Source of the DNA: Clostridiales bacterium
GTDB lineage: Bacteria > Bacillota > Clostridia > Christensenellales > Aristaeellaceae
DNA length: 64,000 nt
Assembly: GCA_022787165.1 (NCBI GenBank)
Contig: JALFVL010000034.1
Location: 1-64,000 of the forward strand
Direction of reading: 5' to 3'
The position numbers and the translations under genes were made by a program. Each line of letters begins with the position of its first letter. The stretch's first letter is position 1. Positions 29,406 through 38,566 of the stretch are shown piece after piece. Below the pieces are notes generated by a model. That model was given only the letters and a program-made list of their open reading frames with translations, was not told the DNA's origin and ran no database searches.

Positions 29406-29482
29406 TGGTGGATTGAAGTGGACTCGAACCACCGACCTCCCGCTTATCAGGCGGGTGCTCTAACCGACTGAGCTATCAATCC
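29406..29482 (-). tRNA. tRNA-Ile (GAT)
   Basis: Minus-strand cloverleaf: acceptor GGATTGA pairs with TCAATCC, D-arm TAGCTCAGTCGGTTAGAGCA, anticodon loop CTGATAAG (anticodon GAT), T-loop GGTTCGAGTCC, discriminator A. CCA is encoded (29406-29408). It is first in a tRNA-Ile/tRNA-Asn pair that is not attached to an rRNA operon. Confidence 0.97.
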
Positions 29483-29493
29483 GAACAAACAAG

Positions 29494-29522
29494 ATTATAC
29501 GCCAGCAGGCGGAAATTGTCAA
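29494..29522 (-). promoter_or_regulatory. Sigma-A promoter of the tRNA pair
   Basis: Perfect consensus on the minus strand: TTGACA (29517-29522), 17-bp spacer, TATAAT (29494-29499), ending 11 bp before tRNA-Ile. This is as expected for a stable-RNA promoter. Confidence 0.92.
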
Positions 29523-29616
29523 TCCTTTTTTCTGCATTTTTCTTTCTCTGTCGCTGTTTTGCGCGAGAAGGACGACCAAAGCCCGCCGCCGCAGATGTGC
29601 CGGCGGCAGGCAGAAA

Positions 29617-31128
29617 TCAGGCTTCCACGCCGAAGGGGAGCAGGGAGAAGATGTCCTTTTGAACGTTGACGCCAGGGTAGACCTCCAGCAGCTTGAGGCC
29701 GCGGGCGGTCAGAATAAAGACGCAGCGCTCCGTGACGTAGAGCACCTTCTGCCCGTTGGCGATGGCCTTGCGGGCGGAAAAGCTGATGCTGCGCACGTCG
29801 TTGACGAACTTGGGAATCGCGCCGTTGCGCACGATGGTCACGACGCCGTCCTGCTCCTGAACCTCCAGCCCCTTGGTGTTAAAGGTGAGGCAGAAGACGA
29901 CGATCGGCGTTTTGGCGGTGATGTTGGCAAAGCCGCCGATGCCGGCGTAGGCGCCGGGGCCGCGGTGGGCGTTGACGTTGCCGTGGCGGTCGACCTCCAG
30001 CGCGCCCATGAAGCAGATGTCCAGCCCACCGTGGTTGTACAGGTCAAACTGGTTTGCCATGTCGTAGACGGAGGCCGCACCGATCATCGCGCCGAAGACC
30101 TTGCCCGAGGCCGGGAAGCCGCCGATGCCGCCGGATTCGACGGTCAGCGTGATGTGGTCGAGCATGCCGTTCTGCTTGGCAAAGCGCGAGATCGTCTCTG
30201 GGATGCCGATGCCGATGTTGACGATGTCCTCCTTGCGCAGCTCCTGCGCGGCGCGCCGGCCGATGATGCTGCTGGCAACGCTCTCGCGGCGATGCTCGGA
30301 GGTCAGCGCGTCGAGCTTCTCCGTCCACTCGTGCCAATCCTCAAACGGAATCTCGAAGCTGCCGGTCAGCGCCTGGAGCGCGTCATCGCGCGGCTCCGGC
30401 TCGACGACGACGATCGCGTCGACGAGGCAGCCGGGGATGATCGTGTTTCTTGGGCGCGTGGGCATGTCGACGATGCGGTCGACCTGGACGATGACGATGC
30501 CGTTATTCGACTTGACCGCCTGGCAGATGGACAGGGCGTCGCCGGACATGTACATGTCGTCAAAGGAGATGTTGCCCTTGCGGTCCGCTGCGGTGCCCTT
30601 GATCAGCGTCGCCGTGATCTTGGGCAGCTTGTAATAGAGAAATTCCTCGCCGTCGACCTCGACGGCCTTGACAAACGAGCTGTCCGTGGAGATCTGGTTG
30701 ATGCCCGGACCCTCACGCCGCGGATCGACGAAGATATCCAGGCCGACCTTGGAGAGCGCGCCGGGGATACCGCCTGCCTGCGCGCGGATGGCGTGGGAGA
30801 TGCAGCCAAGCGGCAGGTTGTAGGCCTCGAAGCGGTTTTCGAGGATGATCTTCTTCGTGCTGGGCATCGCGCCGAAATGGCCGCAGATCAGCCGGTCCAC
30901 CGCCCCGGCGCGGATGTAGCCCTCGGCGTTGCGGTTCTCGTCCCAGACGCCGAAGCCGGCGCTGGAGACGATCGTCAGATGCTTGGGGGAATGCGTCTGC
31001 TGATATCTGCGGTTGAGCGCCTCGTGGAGCTCGACGGGATTCTCGATGCCGACAAAGGAATTGACGCAGATGCAGTCGCCGTCCCGGATCAGGCTGATGG
31101 CCTCGTCCGCTGAGAGGATACGATGCAT
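29617..31128 (-). CDS. Acyl-CoA:carboxylate CoA-transferase (fused alpha/beta, propionate CoA-transferase-like)
   Basis: 503 residues with both family I CoA-transferase domains in one chain. The alpha part starts LSADEAISLIRDGDCICVNS. The beta part contains VNIGIGIPETISRFA and ITLTVESGGIGGFPASG, where the Glu in VESG is the catalytic residue forming the CoA thioester. NHGGLDICFMGALEVDRHGN is also conserved. It swaps CoA between short-chain acyl-CoAs and carboxylates such as acetate or propionate, a step in fermentation or fatty-acid scavenging. It is transcribed away from two LysR genes and has its own -10 element. Confidence 0.9.
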   Translation of the reverse strand: MHRILSADEAISLIRDGDCICVNSFVGIENPVELHEALNRRYQQTHSPKHLTIVSSAGFGVWDENRNAEGYIRAGAVDRLICGHFGAMPSTKKIILENRFEAYNLPLGCISHAIRAQAGGIPGALSKVGLDIFVDPRREGPGINQISTDSSFVKAVEVDGEEFLYYKLPKITATLIKGTAADRKGNISFDDMYMSGDALSICQAVKSNNGIVIVQVDRIVDMPTRPRNTIIPGCLVDAIVVVEPEPRDDALQALTGSFEIPFEDWHEWTEKLDALTSEHRRESVASSIIGRRAAQELRKEDIVNIGIGIPETISRFAKQNGMLDHITLTVESGGIGGFPASGKVFGAMIGAASVYDMANQFDLYNHGGLDICFMGALEVDRHGNVNAHRGPGAYAGIGGFANITAKTPIVVFCLTFNTKGLEVQEQDGVVTIVRNGAIPKFVNDVRSISFSARKAIANGQKVLYVTERCVFILTARGLKLLEVYPGVNVQKDIFSLLPFGVEA

Positions 31129-31195
31129 GAATGGGCCGCCTTTCTTGTGTGAATCAGGGGCAGGCTTCCATCCTCGAAAGCGAGCCCAAGTGTTG

Positions 31196-31224
31196 ATTAT
31201 ACGGCAAAAATCGTGTGTTGTACA
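31196..31224 (-). promoter_or_regulatory. Promoter of the CoA-transferase gene
   Basis: Minus strand: TGTACA (31219-31224), 17-bp spacer, TATAAT (31196-31201). The -35 is a weak match, which is common where an activator such as a LysR protein is needed. Confidence 0.6.
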
Positions 31225-31239
31225 GGCTTTTTTGAGCGT

Positions 31240-32145
31240 TCAGTCCCCACTGCCCGGAAGCAGGGGCGTATAGGCGCTCGTGAATTCGTCAAAAAACAGC
31301 TCTGCCGCGGGATTCTGCCGCAGGGTGGCAGAGTAGATGTATTCATGGAAGCAGCAGGCGGGGTTTGAAATGGCGGCCAGAAAGATTTCCGGGGAGACGA
31401 AGCTCTTGATGTAGCGCGGCGCGATCAGCAACCCCTGCCCCAGCGAGACGAGCAGCAGCGCGGTCGCCACGTTCGGCGCGGGAATGTGGTTGAGCTTGCG
31501 CGCACAGGAGCGGACGGCAAGCTGCCAGTTCTGCGCATAGGGGCCGAAGAGCTCGTCCGCGTAGGGGACGATCAGCGTCTGGCCGGAGAGCTGATGCAGC
31601 CCGACGGAGGAATGGGACATCAGTGGATGCCCGGGCGGGAGGACGAGATAGGTGCCGTGGCGGCGGACGAGCGCCCGGCGGGCATGCTCCGGCAGGTCGA
31701 AATAGCTGCAAGGCGAGAAGACGATGTCGTATTGGTCGATGACCTCCCTGGGCATCCGGGAGAGCACGTCGATGCGCACGTCGATGCCGCGATAACGATT
31801 GATAAATGCGGACAGGAACAGGCGGATATGCGCGGCCTGCGCGATCTCAAACGAGCAGCCGATGCGCAGGCGGCCCTCTGCCGGGAAATGGCCCTTCTTG
31901 AGCCTGTGCTCGGCGTGGCCGCATTGGCGGATGATCTCGTCCGCCTGCGCGGCGAGCAGACGGCCCGCCTCGGTCAGGGCGACGCCGTGCGTGCTGCGCA
32001 CGAGCAGCGTGGCCCCCAGCTCCGCCTCCATCTTCTGGATGTGCTTGGAGAGAATCGGCTGGGAGAGGAAGAGCGCCTGCGCGGCACGGCTGAAATTGAG
32101 CGTCCTGGCGAGGACGGAAAACTCATAGAGGTATTCGGTCTTCAT
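31240..32145 (-). CDS. LysR family transcriptional regulator
   Basis: 301 residues. The N-terminal winged helix is FSVLARTLNFSRAAQALFLS then QPILSKHIQKMEAELGATLL. The effector-binding domain follows (about 90-295; RLRIGCSFEIAQAAHIRLFL, LPPGHPL). It probably regulates the CoA-transferase gene about 110 bp downstream. Its ATG overlaps the TGA of the preceding LysR gene (ATGA), so the two are translated from one message. GGGAGG lies 9 nt before the start. Confidence 0.9.
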   Translation of the reverse strand: MKTEYLYEFSVLARTLNFSRAAQALFLSQPILSKHIQKMEAELGATLLVRSTHGVALTEAGRLLAAQADEIIRQCGHAEHRLKKGHFPAEGRLRIGCSFEIAQAAHIRLFLSAFINRYRGIDVRIDVLSRMPREVIDQYDIVFSPCSYFDLPEHARRALVRRHGTYLVLPPGHPLMSHSSVGLHQLSGQTLIVPYADELFGPYAQNWQLAVRSCARKLNHIPAPNVATALLLVSLGQGLLIAPRYIKSFVSPEIFLAAISNPACCFHEYIYSATLRQNPAAELFFDEFTSAYTPLLPGSGD

Positions 32146-33068
32146 GCCGTTGTGCCTCCCTGCCCGGCCGACGCGCGCAGACTGCCGCGGCAGAAGGCCA
32201 TGTAATCCGTAAGGAACTCGCTGACATCAGGATTGCCGCTCTGACGGCAGGCGAAGACGCAGGGCGTCGCCGGGCGAGGAAGATCGAGCACGGAGATGCT
32301 GACCGTGTTCGGCGGCAGATCGGGCACGGGGCAGGCCAGCAGCAGGATGCCCTTTCCGATGGGCACGAGCAGCTTGGTGAAGGCGGCGTCCGTCCCACTG
32401 TCATAGGTCTTGAAGCGGATGCCGGAGGCGGCGAGGTTGGCAAGCTGGAAGCTGCGCATGTCCGCCTCCCCGACGTCGGGCGAGAGGATGAAGCATTCAT
32501 CGCTCAAATCTGACAGGGTGAGGCTCGAACGCTGGGACAGACGGTGATTGCGGGGCAGAAGGACGTGGTGAAAGGGCTGCGCGATGTCGTGGCGCACGAG
32601 GCCCTCCGGCGCGCCGGAATCCATGCGCAGCGCAAAGATCAGGTCGACGCCGCCGCTGAGCAGGCTCTGCGCCAGGGGCAGACGGCTGCCGTCGACCAGC
32701 TCAATGCGCACGCTCGGCCAGGATCGGTTGATCCGATCGAGAAACGGCCCCAGAAACAGCGGGAGCGACGACTCCGGCAACGCGATGCGCAGGCGGTGGT
32801 AGGTGTGGCGGGAGGCGACGGCGACAGCCTCCGTCAGAGACTGATAGGCGCGCAGAATGTCCCGCGCATGGACGAGCAGGCTCTGCCCCTCCTTAGTCAG
32901 GCGCAGGCTCTTGCCCTGCACGCTGACCAGATGCGCGTTGAGGCTGTCCTCAAAGGCGTGAAGGCGCGCGCTCAGCGTCGCAGGGCTGATGCCCAGGGCG
33001 AGGGCGGCATCGTGCAGCGAGCCGCGCTCGGCCAGAACGGTAAACTCGCGCAGGCGGTCAAGATCCAT
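32142..33068 (-). CDS. LysR family transcriptional regulator
   Basis: 308 residues. DNA-binding region LREFTVLAERGSLHDAALAL then GISPATLSARLHAFEDSLNA, followed by an effector domain (HRLRIALPESSLPLFLGPFL, LLPRNHRLSQ). It is only loosely similar to the overlapping downstream LysR gene, so this is not a recent duplication. It has its own promoter at 33117-33145. The ribosome binding site at the ATG is weak (GGATGTG). In-frame extensions upstream run through the promoter and are rejected. Confidence 0.88.
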   Translation of the reverse strand: MDLDRLREFTVLAERGSLHDAALALGISPATLSARLHAFEDSLNAHLVSVQGKSLRLTKEGQSLLVHARDILRAYQSLTEAVAVASRHTYHRLRIALPESSLPLFLGPFLDRINRSWPSVRIELVDGSRLPLAQSLLSGGVDLIFALRMDSGAPEGLVRHDIAQPFHHVLLPRNHRLSQRSSLTLSDLSDECFILSPDVGEADMRSFQLANLAASGIRFKTYDSGTDAAFTKLLVPIGKGILLLACPVPDLPPNTVSISVLDLPRPATPCVFACRQSGNPDVSEFLTDYMAFCRGSLRASAGQGGTTA

Positions 33069-33116
33069 GTGTTCACATCCCGATATACAGAATAGGCATA
33101 GGACGCTTCTTTTTCG

Positions 33117-33145
33117 ATTATACCGTGTTTCTTGACGAAATTCAA
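33117..33145 (-). promoter_or_regulatory. Sigma-A promoter of the tandem LysR genes
   Basis: Minus strand: TTGAAT (33140-33145), 17-bp spacer, TATAAT (33117-33122). Confidence 0.75.
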
Positions 33146-33222
33146 TTGAAAAACCGCGCGGAAGGCGGAGGGAGAGGGGAAGAATGATCAAAAAAAGAGA
33201 ATAACCAAGCGAGAAAAGCGCC

Positions 33223-33251
33223 TTTACGCAGGCGCGCAGACATGCTATGCT
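33223..33251 (+). promoter_or_regulatory. Promoter of the GH3 gene
   Basis: TTTACG (33223-33228), 17-bp spacer, TATGCT (33246-33251). It diverges from the LysR promoter and leaves a leader of about 120 nt. Confidence 0.6.
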
Positions 33252-33375
33252 GGCCTCGAAAAAGCATGGACAGGCCCGCAGCGCAACGTCATCCTTGTCG
33301 GCAGGCTTTCAAGGGAACGATTTCAATGCCAAACAGATGAAGCGGGGAAGACGGGTCTGCCGTTGAGGAGGAACT

Positions 33376-35016
33376 ATGGTCGATATCAGGAGCAAGCCGT
33401 TTGACTTGAGCGAGGCGCAGGCCGACTGGGTGCGCCAAACGCTCGCGGGTATGAGCACTCAGGAGAAGGCCGGGCAGCTCTTCTGCGTGATGGGGCAGGA
33501 CTATGACCCGGAGACGCTGCGGCAGATGACGGCGCAGGGCCGCATCGGCGGCATCCTCTTTCGCCCCGAGCCGGCGGAGCGCATCCGCAGCCGCTACGCG
33601 CCGCTGGACGCCGCCGCGCGGATTCCGCTGCTCAAGGCGGCGAATCTGGAGGAGGGCGGCACGGGCGGCCTCTCCGACGGCACGCTCTTCGGCTGGCCCA
33701 TGCTGACCGCCGCGACGGATGATTTGCAGACGGCGGAGCGCTTTGGCCGGGTCTGCGCCGTGGAAGGGCGCAGCGTGGGCATCAACTGGACGTTCAGCCC
33801 GGTCTGCGACATCGACATGAACTTCCGCAACCCGATCACCAACGTGCGCACCTTCGGCAGCGATCCCGAGCGGGTCCGGGCGATGGCCGCGCGCTATGTG
33901 GAGACCGTGCAGGGCTGCGGCATGGCGGCCTGCGCCAAGCACTTCCCTGGCGATGGCGTCGATTACCGCGATCAGCATCTGCATCCGACCTACAACAGCC
34001 TGCCCGCCGCGCAGTGGTACGCGACTTATGGCGCGATCTACCAGGAGCTGATCGGCCGCGGGCTGATGAGCGTCATGGTTGGGCACATCGTGCAGCCGTC
34101 CGTTGCGATGGAGATCAACCCGGCGCTGCGGCTGGAGGATTGCCTGCCGGCCTCGCTCAGTCCGGAGCTGCTGACGGGCGTGCTGCGTGGGCGGCTGGGC
34201 TTTAACGGTGTCATCACGTCGGACGCGACCATCATGGGCGGATACTGCATGGCGATGGAGCGCCGCAGGGCGATTCCGGCCTCAATCGCGGCGGGCTGTG
34301 ACATGCTCGTGTTCAACACGGACTTTGAGGAGGACTACCGCTATTTGCTCGCTGGCATTGAAGACGGAACGGTGTCGCTGCAGCGGCTCGATGACGCCGT
34401 GACGCGTATCCTCGCGCTGAAGGCGCGGGTTTGCTTTGCGCCGCCATGCCGGGAGACGGCCGAGGGCGCAGCCTGGCGGCGCGAGGCCGCGGAGCGGGCG
34501 GTCACGCTCGTCAAAAACAACCGGCCGCAGATCCTACCGGTCACGCCGCAGCGCTATCCCGACATCCGGCTGATCGTGCTGGGCAGGGACAGCATCGCCG
34601 AGGGCAGCGTGACGCAGATTGCCAAAGCGCTCCTGGAGGCGCAGGGCTTTGCCGTGGAGGTCTATACCCCCATGGAGGACGAGCTGCATGGCACGGCCGC
34701 GCTCAGCGGCCGGCGGCTGACGCTGTATCTGGCCAACTACGAGCAGGCGAGCAACCAGGCCACCGTGCGCGTCAACTGGTGCCCAAAACACGCGTTGGAT
34801 ACGCCGCGATTCCTGAATGAGGAGCCCTGCGTCTTCGTTTCACTGGCCAATCCCTACCTGCTTCAGGATGTGCCGCGCGTGCCGGTCTACATCAACGCCT
34901 ATACCGCCAGCCGCGCGGTGATCAAGGCGGTGATCGACAAGCTGCTGCGGGGCGGCCCCTTCGAGGGCATCAGCCCGGTGGACGCCTTCTGCGGGCTGCC
35001 CGATACGAGGCTATGA
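33376..35016 (+). CDS. Glycoside hydrolase family 3 protein (beta-N-acetylhexosaminidase-like)
   Basis: 546 residues, no signal peptide. The GH3 barrel includes MSTQEKAGQLFCVMG, VGINWTFSPVCDID, CAKHFPGDGVDYRDQHLHPT and FNGVITSDATIMGGY, where SDA carries the nucleophile Asp. The Asp/His pair in YRDQHLHP matches the acid/base loop of NagZ-type enzymes, suggesting action on N-acetylglucosamine or muropeptides in the cytoplasm. The usual KHFPGHG is KHFPGDG here. A C-terminal about 160-residue domain (PDIRLIVLGRDSIAEG onward) resembles the extra domain of two-domain Bacillota NagZ proteins. GAGGAGGAA precedes the ATG. Confidence 0.88.
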   Translation: MVDIRSKPFDLSEAQADWVRQTLAGMSTQEKAGQLFCVMGQDYDPETLRQMTAQGRIGGILFRPEPAERIRSRYAPLDAAARIPLLKAANLEEGGTGGLSDGTLFGWPMLTAATDDLQTAERFGRVCAVEGRSVGINWTFSPVCDIDMNFRNPITNVRTFGSDPERVRAMAARYVETVQGCGMAACAKHFPGDGVDYRDQHLHPTYNSLPAAQWYATYGAIYQELIGRGLMSVMVGHIVQPSVAMEINPALRLEDCLPASLSPELLTGVLRGRLGFNGVITSDATIMGGYCMAMERRRAIPASIAAGCDMLVFNTDFEEDYRYLLAGIEDGTVSLQRLDDAVTRILALKARVCFAPPCRETAEGAAWRREAAERAVTLVKNNRPQILPVTPQRYPDIRLIVLGRDSIAEGSVTQIAKALLEAQGFAVEVYTPMEDELHGTAALSGRRLTLYLANYEQASNQATVRVNWCPKHALDTPRFLNEEPCVFVSLANPYLLQDVPRVPVYINAYTASRAVIKAVIDKLLRGGPFEGISPVDAFCGLPDTRL

Positions 35017-35020
35017 CGCG

Positions 35021-35058
35021 AAAAAACGGAGTCTGACTGATATCAGGCTCCGTTTTTT
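35021..35058. terminator. Bidirectional terminator between GH3 and argD
   Basis: AAAAAACGGAG-CTGA, loop, then TCAG-CTCCGTTTTTT. The A-tract and T-tract allow it to serve both converging genes. Confidence 0.85.
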
Positions 35059-35065
35059 GACTTGT

Positions 35066-35153
35066 GGAATCCATCTGCCAAGGCTTCGGCCACGGGCACA
35101 GGGCCGGAGGATTCTCGGCACTTCGTCGGAGATGCCGCCGGCAGCTTGCCGGC
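35066..35153 (+). repeat. 3'-UTR repeat element, copy A
   Basis: It lies between the terminator and the argD stop codon. It aligns over about 87 bp with the reverse complement of 24526-24612. Read with argD, the element begins right after the UGA: a CCGGCA/TGCCGG stem-loop, then CGACGAAG, then CTGTGCCCG between complementary arms. Placement relative to stop codon and terminator is the same as in the other copy. Confidence 0.7.
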
Positions 35154-36344
35154 TCAGCCCAGCTCCTGCGCAAGGGCGAGGACAAAGGCATCCATTTCAT
35201 CCCTGCTGATGATCAGCGGCGGCGCGAGGCGCAGCACATTGCCGGCAGCGGTACCGGCGACGAAGCCGCGCGCGAGCAGGCGCTTCATCAGCGCGCCCGC
35301 CGGACAATCCTGCGCCAGCTGGATGCCGATGAGAAGGCCCATGCCGCGCACCTCGAGGATCTTCTCACTGGCGATGGAGCGCAGGGCGCTCATCAGATAG
35401 GCGCCCTTCTCTTTGGCGAGGGCGGCGAAGTTGTGTCCGATCAGATAGGTCATGGCGGAGAGGGAGACGGCACAGGCGAGCGTGTTGCCGCCGAACGTCG
35501 AGCCGTGGTCGCCGATGGCAATGGCGGAAGCGACCTTCTCGCTGGCGAGAATCGCGCCGATGGGGAAGCCGCAGCCCAGCCCCTTGGCACTGGTCAGAAT
35601 GTCCGGCGTAACGCCGTATTGCTCATGACAGTAGAGGCTGCCCGTGCGGCAGACGCCGGTCTGCACCTCGTCAAGAATCAGCAGCACGCCCTGCTCGTCA
35701 CACAGTGTACGCACGCCGCGCAGATACTCCGGATCGGCGGGCGTCACGCCGCCCTCACCCTGCATCGGCTCCAGCAGCACGGCGGCGGTTTCCTCGTCCA
35801 TCGCGGCGCGCAGCGCGTCCAAGTCGTTGTAGGGCACCTGCGTCAGGCCGCTGGGCAGCAGCGGGCGATACGGCGCCTGATAGTAGTCGTGGCCGGTCGC
35901 GGCGACGGTCGCCAGCGTGCGCCCGTGGAAGGAATGGTCGGCGGAGAGGATCTTATAGCGCTTGCTGCCCTGTGCGTAGAAGTACTTGCGCGCGAGCTTC
36001 ATCGCGCCCTCGTTGGCCTCCGCGCCGGAGTTGGCGAAAAAGACGCGGTCGGCAAACGTGTTCGCGCACAGCAGCGCGGCAAGCTTCGCCTGCGGCTCCA
36101 CATAGTAGAGGTTGGAGGTATGCAGGATGCCCGTCTTCGCCTGCGCGATCAGCGCATCTGTGACAGCGGGATGGTTGTAGCCCAGCGCATTGACGGCGAT
36201 GCCCGCGAAGAGATCCGTATAGGCCCTGCCGTCCTGGTCGTAGAGCGTGCAGCCCTCGCCGCGCACAAAGCAGACGGGGCAGCGCTCGCCGAAGACGCCG
36301 AGGAAATGCTCGGCATCGAGCTGCTTGATTTCGGAAAGATTCAT
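35154..36344 (-). CDS. argD: Acetylornithine aminotransferase
   Basis: 396 residues, class III PLP aminotransferase. [20 protein letters not shown], the PLP-binding Asp in [15 protein letters not shown] and the Schiff-base lysine in [14 protein letters not shown] are present, as is [16 protein letters not shown]. It converts N-acetylglutamate semialdehyde to N-acetylornithine in arginine synthesis. It is the third gene after argB and argC, with the 160-bp hairpin repeat inserted in the argC-argD gap. The other arg genes are not in the window. Confidence 0.95.
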   Translation of the reverse strand: MNLSEIKQLDAEHFLGVFGERCPVCFVRGEGCTLYDQDGRAYTDLFAGIAVNALGYNHPAVTDALIAQAKTGILHTSNLYYVEPQAKLAALLCANTFADRVFFANSGAEANEGAMKLARKYFYAQGSKRYKILSADHSFHGRTLATVAATGHDYYQAPYRPLLPSGLTQVPYNDLDALRAAMDEETAAVLLEPMQGEGGVTPADPEYLRGVRTLCDEQGVLLILDEVQTGVCRTGSLYCHEQYGVTPDILTSAKGLGCGFPIGAILASEKVASAIAIGDHGSTFGGNTLACAVSLSAMTYLIGHNFAALAKEKGAYLMSALRSIASEKILEVRGMGLLIGIQLAQDCPAGALMKRLLARGFVAGTAAGNVLRLAPPLIISRDEMDAFVLALAQELG

Positions 36345-36396
36345 GGAAAACTCCTTGTCTGGTCGATGATGCTGCGGGGCGCAGACTGCTTTGCAT

Positions 36397-36555
36397 CTGA
36401 AATCCGGCTTTGCGAAATTGAATCCGTCTCAATCGTAGGATGCTTCGCATCCTGCTCTGAGACTACGTTTTTTGCGGATTGGGATGCGATAGGGCTGCCG
36501 CCCTATAACCTGCCTGAGGGATGACATCCCTCAGACTCCCTTCTTCGCTTCGCGC
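36397..36555 (+). repeat. Multi-hairpin repeat element, copy 1
   Basis: Three hairpins. The first is an outer GTCTCA/TGAGAC stem (36426-36463) enclosing AGGATGC/GCATCCT and followed by T6. The second is ATAGGGC-TGCC-GCCCTAT (36489-36506). The third is TGAGGGA-N5-TCCCTCA (36515-36533). The end is ACTCCCTTCTTCGCTTCGCG. Copy 2 (51249-51407, opposite strand) has the same order, loops and linkers, but different stem bases that still pair. It lies in the argC-argD gap, opposite to the arg transcript. Confidence 0.75.
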
Positions 36556-36584
36556 GTAGATTCGAATTTGGCTACAAAACAGGA

Positions 36585-37532
36585 TCAGACGTTCAGCCCC
36601 GTGGCCTCATCACAGCCGAGCATCAGGTTCATCGACTGAACGGCCGCGCCGGAAGCGCCCTTGCCGAGGTTGTCAAAGCGCGCGCAGACCGTCATGCGCT
36701 CATCGTTGCCCGTGACGAAGAGCTCCAGACCGTCCCAACCGGCACAGGTGTTGGCGGCGAGGAAGCCGCCCATGTCGCTCTGCGCGCTCAGCGGCAGAAC
36801 CCGCACGAGCCGGGCGCCTGCATAGGCGCTGCTCAGGCAGTCATGCAGCTGCGCGAGGGTGGAGACGCCGTGCAGCTGGCTGGCGTCCAGCGGAACGCTG
36901 ACGAGCATCCCGGCATAGTAGTCCGCGACGATGGGCGTGAAGAGCGGGGCCTTTTGCAGGCCGGAGATGACCCGCATCTCCGGGAGGTGCTTGTGCTGCT
37001 GGGTCAGGCCGTAGAGGCGCGGGGAATCGAGCGCGGCGTCGCGCGCCTCGCTCTCATACTGCGCGATCATCTTTTTGCCGCCGCCGCTGTAGCCGGTCAG
37101 CGAGAAGCAGCTGAGCACGGCATCAGGAGCGATGACGCCCGCGTCGACCAGCGGCCGCGCGATGGAGATGAAGCCCGTTGCGTGGCAGCCGGGGTTGGCG
37201 ATGCGCTTGCCCGTGACGATGGCCTCGCGCATCGCGGGGGAGAGCTCCGGAAAGCCGTAGGCCCAGCCCTCTGCCGTGCGATGCGCGGTGGAGGCGTCGA
37301 TGATGCGCGTGCGGTCGTTTTTTACGAGGGTCACGGCCTCGCGCGCCGCCGCGTCCGGCAGGCAGAGAAAGGTGATGTCCGAGGCGTTGATCAGACGGGC
37401 GCGCTCCGCAGTGTCCTTGCGCAGCGCGGGATCGATGGTCAGCAGCTCGATATCTGTCCGCCCGCCGAGGCGCTCAAAGATGCGCAGGCCGGTCGTGCCC
37501 TCGCTGCCGTCGATGTAGATTTTTGGTTTCAT
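36585..37532 (-). CDS. argC: N-acetyl-gamma-glutamyl-phosphate reductase (short type)
   Basis: 315 residues. NAD(P)-binding start KIYIDGSEGTTGLRIFERLG. The catalytic Cys is in RIANPGCHATGF. Substrate loop residues lie in SLTGYSGGGKKMI and QQHKHLPEM. Length and the GSEGTTG loop mark it as the type 2 ArgC subfamily rather than the 345-residue form. It reduces N-acetylglutamyl phosphate to the semialdehyde. AAGGGAG precedes the ATG at 37532. It lies 22 nt downstream of argB in the same operon. Confidence 0.93.
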   Translation of the reverse strand: MKPKIYIDGSEGTTGLRIFERLGGRTDIELLTIDPALRKDTAERARLINASDITFLCLPDAAAREAVTLVKNDRTRIIDASTAHRTAEGWAYGFPELSPAMREAIVTGKRIANPGCHATGFISIARPLVDAGVIAPDAVLSCFSLTGYSGGGKKMIAQYESEARDAALDSPRLYGLTQQHKHLPEMRVISGLQKAPLFTPIVADYYAGMLVSVPLDASQLHGVSTLAQLHDCLSSAYAGARLVRVLPLSAQSDMGGFLAANTCAGWDGLELFVTGNDERMTVCARFDNLGKGASGAAVQSMNLMLGCDEATGLNV

Positions 37533-37554
37533 GCTGCATGCTCCCTTCCGGCGC

Positions 37555-38469
37555 TCACTGCGCGGCGGCCTTCGGCTTTTCGAACATCGTGCCGATGCCG
37601 CGGTCGGTGAAGATCTCGAGGATGATCGGGTGCGGGATGGTGCCGTTGAGGATGTGGACACGGCGCACGCCCTTCTCAATCGCGTCGACGCAGGAGTTCA
37701 CCTTGGGGATCATGCCGCCGCTGATCGTGCCGTCAGCGATGAGCGCGCGCGCCTTCTCGACGGTCAGAATCGGGAAGAGGGTCTTCGGGTCGTCCGGCAC
37801 GCTGCGCACGCCGTCGATGTCCGTCAGGAAGATGAGCTTCTCCGCCTTGAGCGCCGTGGCAATGGCGGAGGCGGCGGTGTCCGCGTTGATATTGTAGCTC
37901 TCGCCCGCCGCGTCGACGCCAACCGTCGAGATGACGGGGATGTATTCGTCGGCACAAAGCGTGTTGAGCAGCTTGGTGTTGACCTTGATGATGTCGCCGA
38001 CGTGGCCGAGGTCAACGCCATCCGCCAGCGGCGGCTTCTTCGTCACCTGAATCAGCCCCGCATCCTTGCCGCACAGGCCAATGGCCTTGCCGCCAAGGGT
38101 GCCGATCTGCGCGGCGATGTTCTTGTTGAGCTTGCCGGCCAGCACCATTTGCACGATTTCCATCGTCGCGTCGTCCGTGATGCGCAGGCCGTTGTGGAAT
38201 TCGCTCTTGACGCCTACACGGGAGAGCATCGCGTTGATCTCCGGCCCGCCGCCGTGGACGAGGATGGGGTTGATGCCGACGTACTTGAGCAGCGTCACAT
38301 CCTCGAGAATCTTGCGGGTCAGGTCCTCGTTGACCATGGCGTTGCCGCCGTATTTGATGACGATGGTCTTGCCCCAGAGGCGCTGGATGTAGGGCAGGGC
38401 CTCAATCAGGATATTGGCTTTGTTGATAAAATCCAAATCGGTATTGTCGACGATTTGATCCTTCGGCAT
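37555..38469 (-). CDS. argB: Acetylglutamate kinase
   Basis: 304 residues, amino-acid kinase family: IVIKYGGNAMV (phosphate binding), ILVHGGGPEINAML, NGLRITDDATMEIVQMVLAG and NINADTAASAIATALKAEKL are diagnostic. It phosphorylates N-acetylglutamate, usually the feedback-controlled step. The N-terminal helix (TDLDFINKANILIEALPYIQ) is the type found in arginine-sensitive hexameric enzymes. The ATG at 38469 has AAAGGAG. It is first in argB-argC-argD, under two ARG boxes. Confidence 0.95.
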   Translation of the reverse strand: MPKDQIVDNTDLDFINKANILIEALPYIQRLWGKTIVIKYGGNAMVNEDLTRKILEDVTLLKYVGINPILVHGGGPEINAMLSRVGVKSEFHNGLRITDDATMEIVQMVLAGKLNKNIAAQIGTLGGKAIGLCGKDAGLIQVTKKPPLADGVDLGHVGDIIKVNTKLLNTLCADEYIPVISTVGVDAAGESYNINADTAASAIATALKAEKLIFLTDIDGVRSVPDDPKTLFPILTVEKARALIADGTISGGMIPKVNSCVDAIEKGVRRVHILNGTIPHPIILEIFTDRGIGTMFEKPKAAAQ

Positions 38470-38536
38470 AACGGTTTCTCTCCTTTTGCGTTTCAAACGG
38501 TCAGAGGATCTGACCGGGAATGAGTGAACAAAGAAA

Positions 38537-38566
38537 ATTATACCACAGATGCGCATAAATATGCAA
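38537..38566 (-). promoter_or_regulatory. Promoter of the arg operon
   Basis: Minus strand: TTGCAT (38561-38566), 18-bp spacer, TATAAT (38537-38542). The -35 lies inside the proximal ARG box. Confidence 0.75.
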
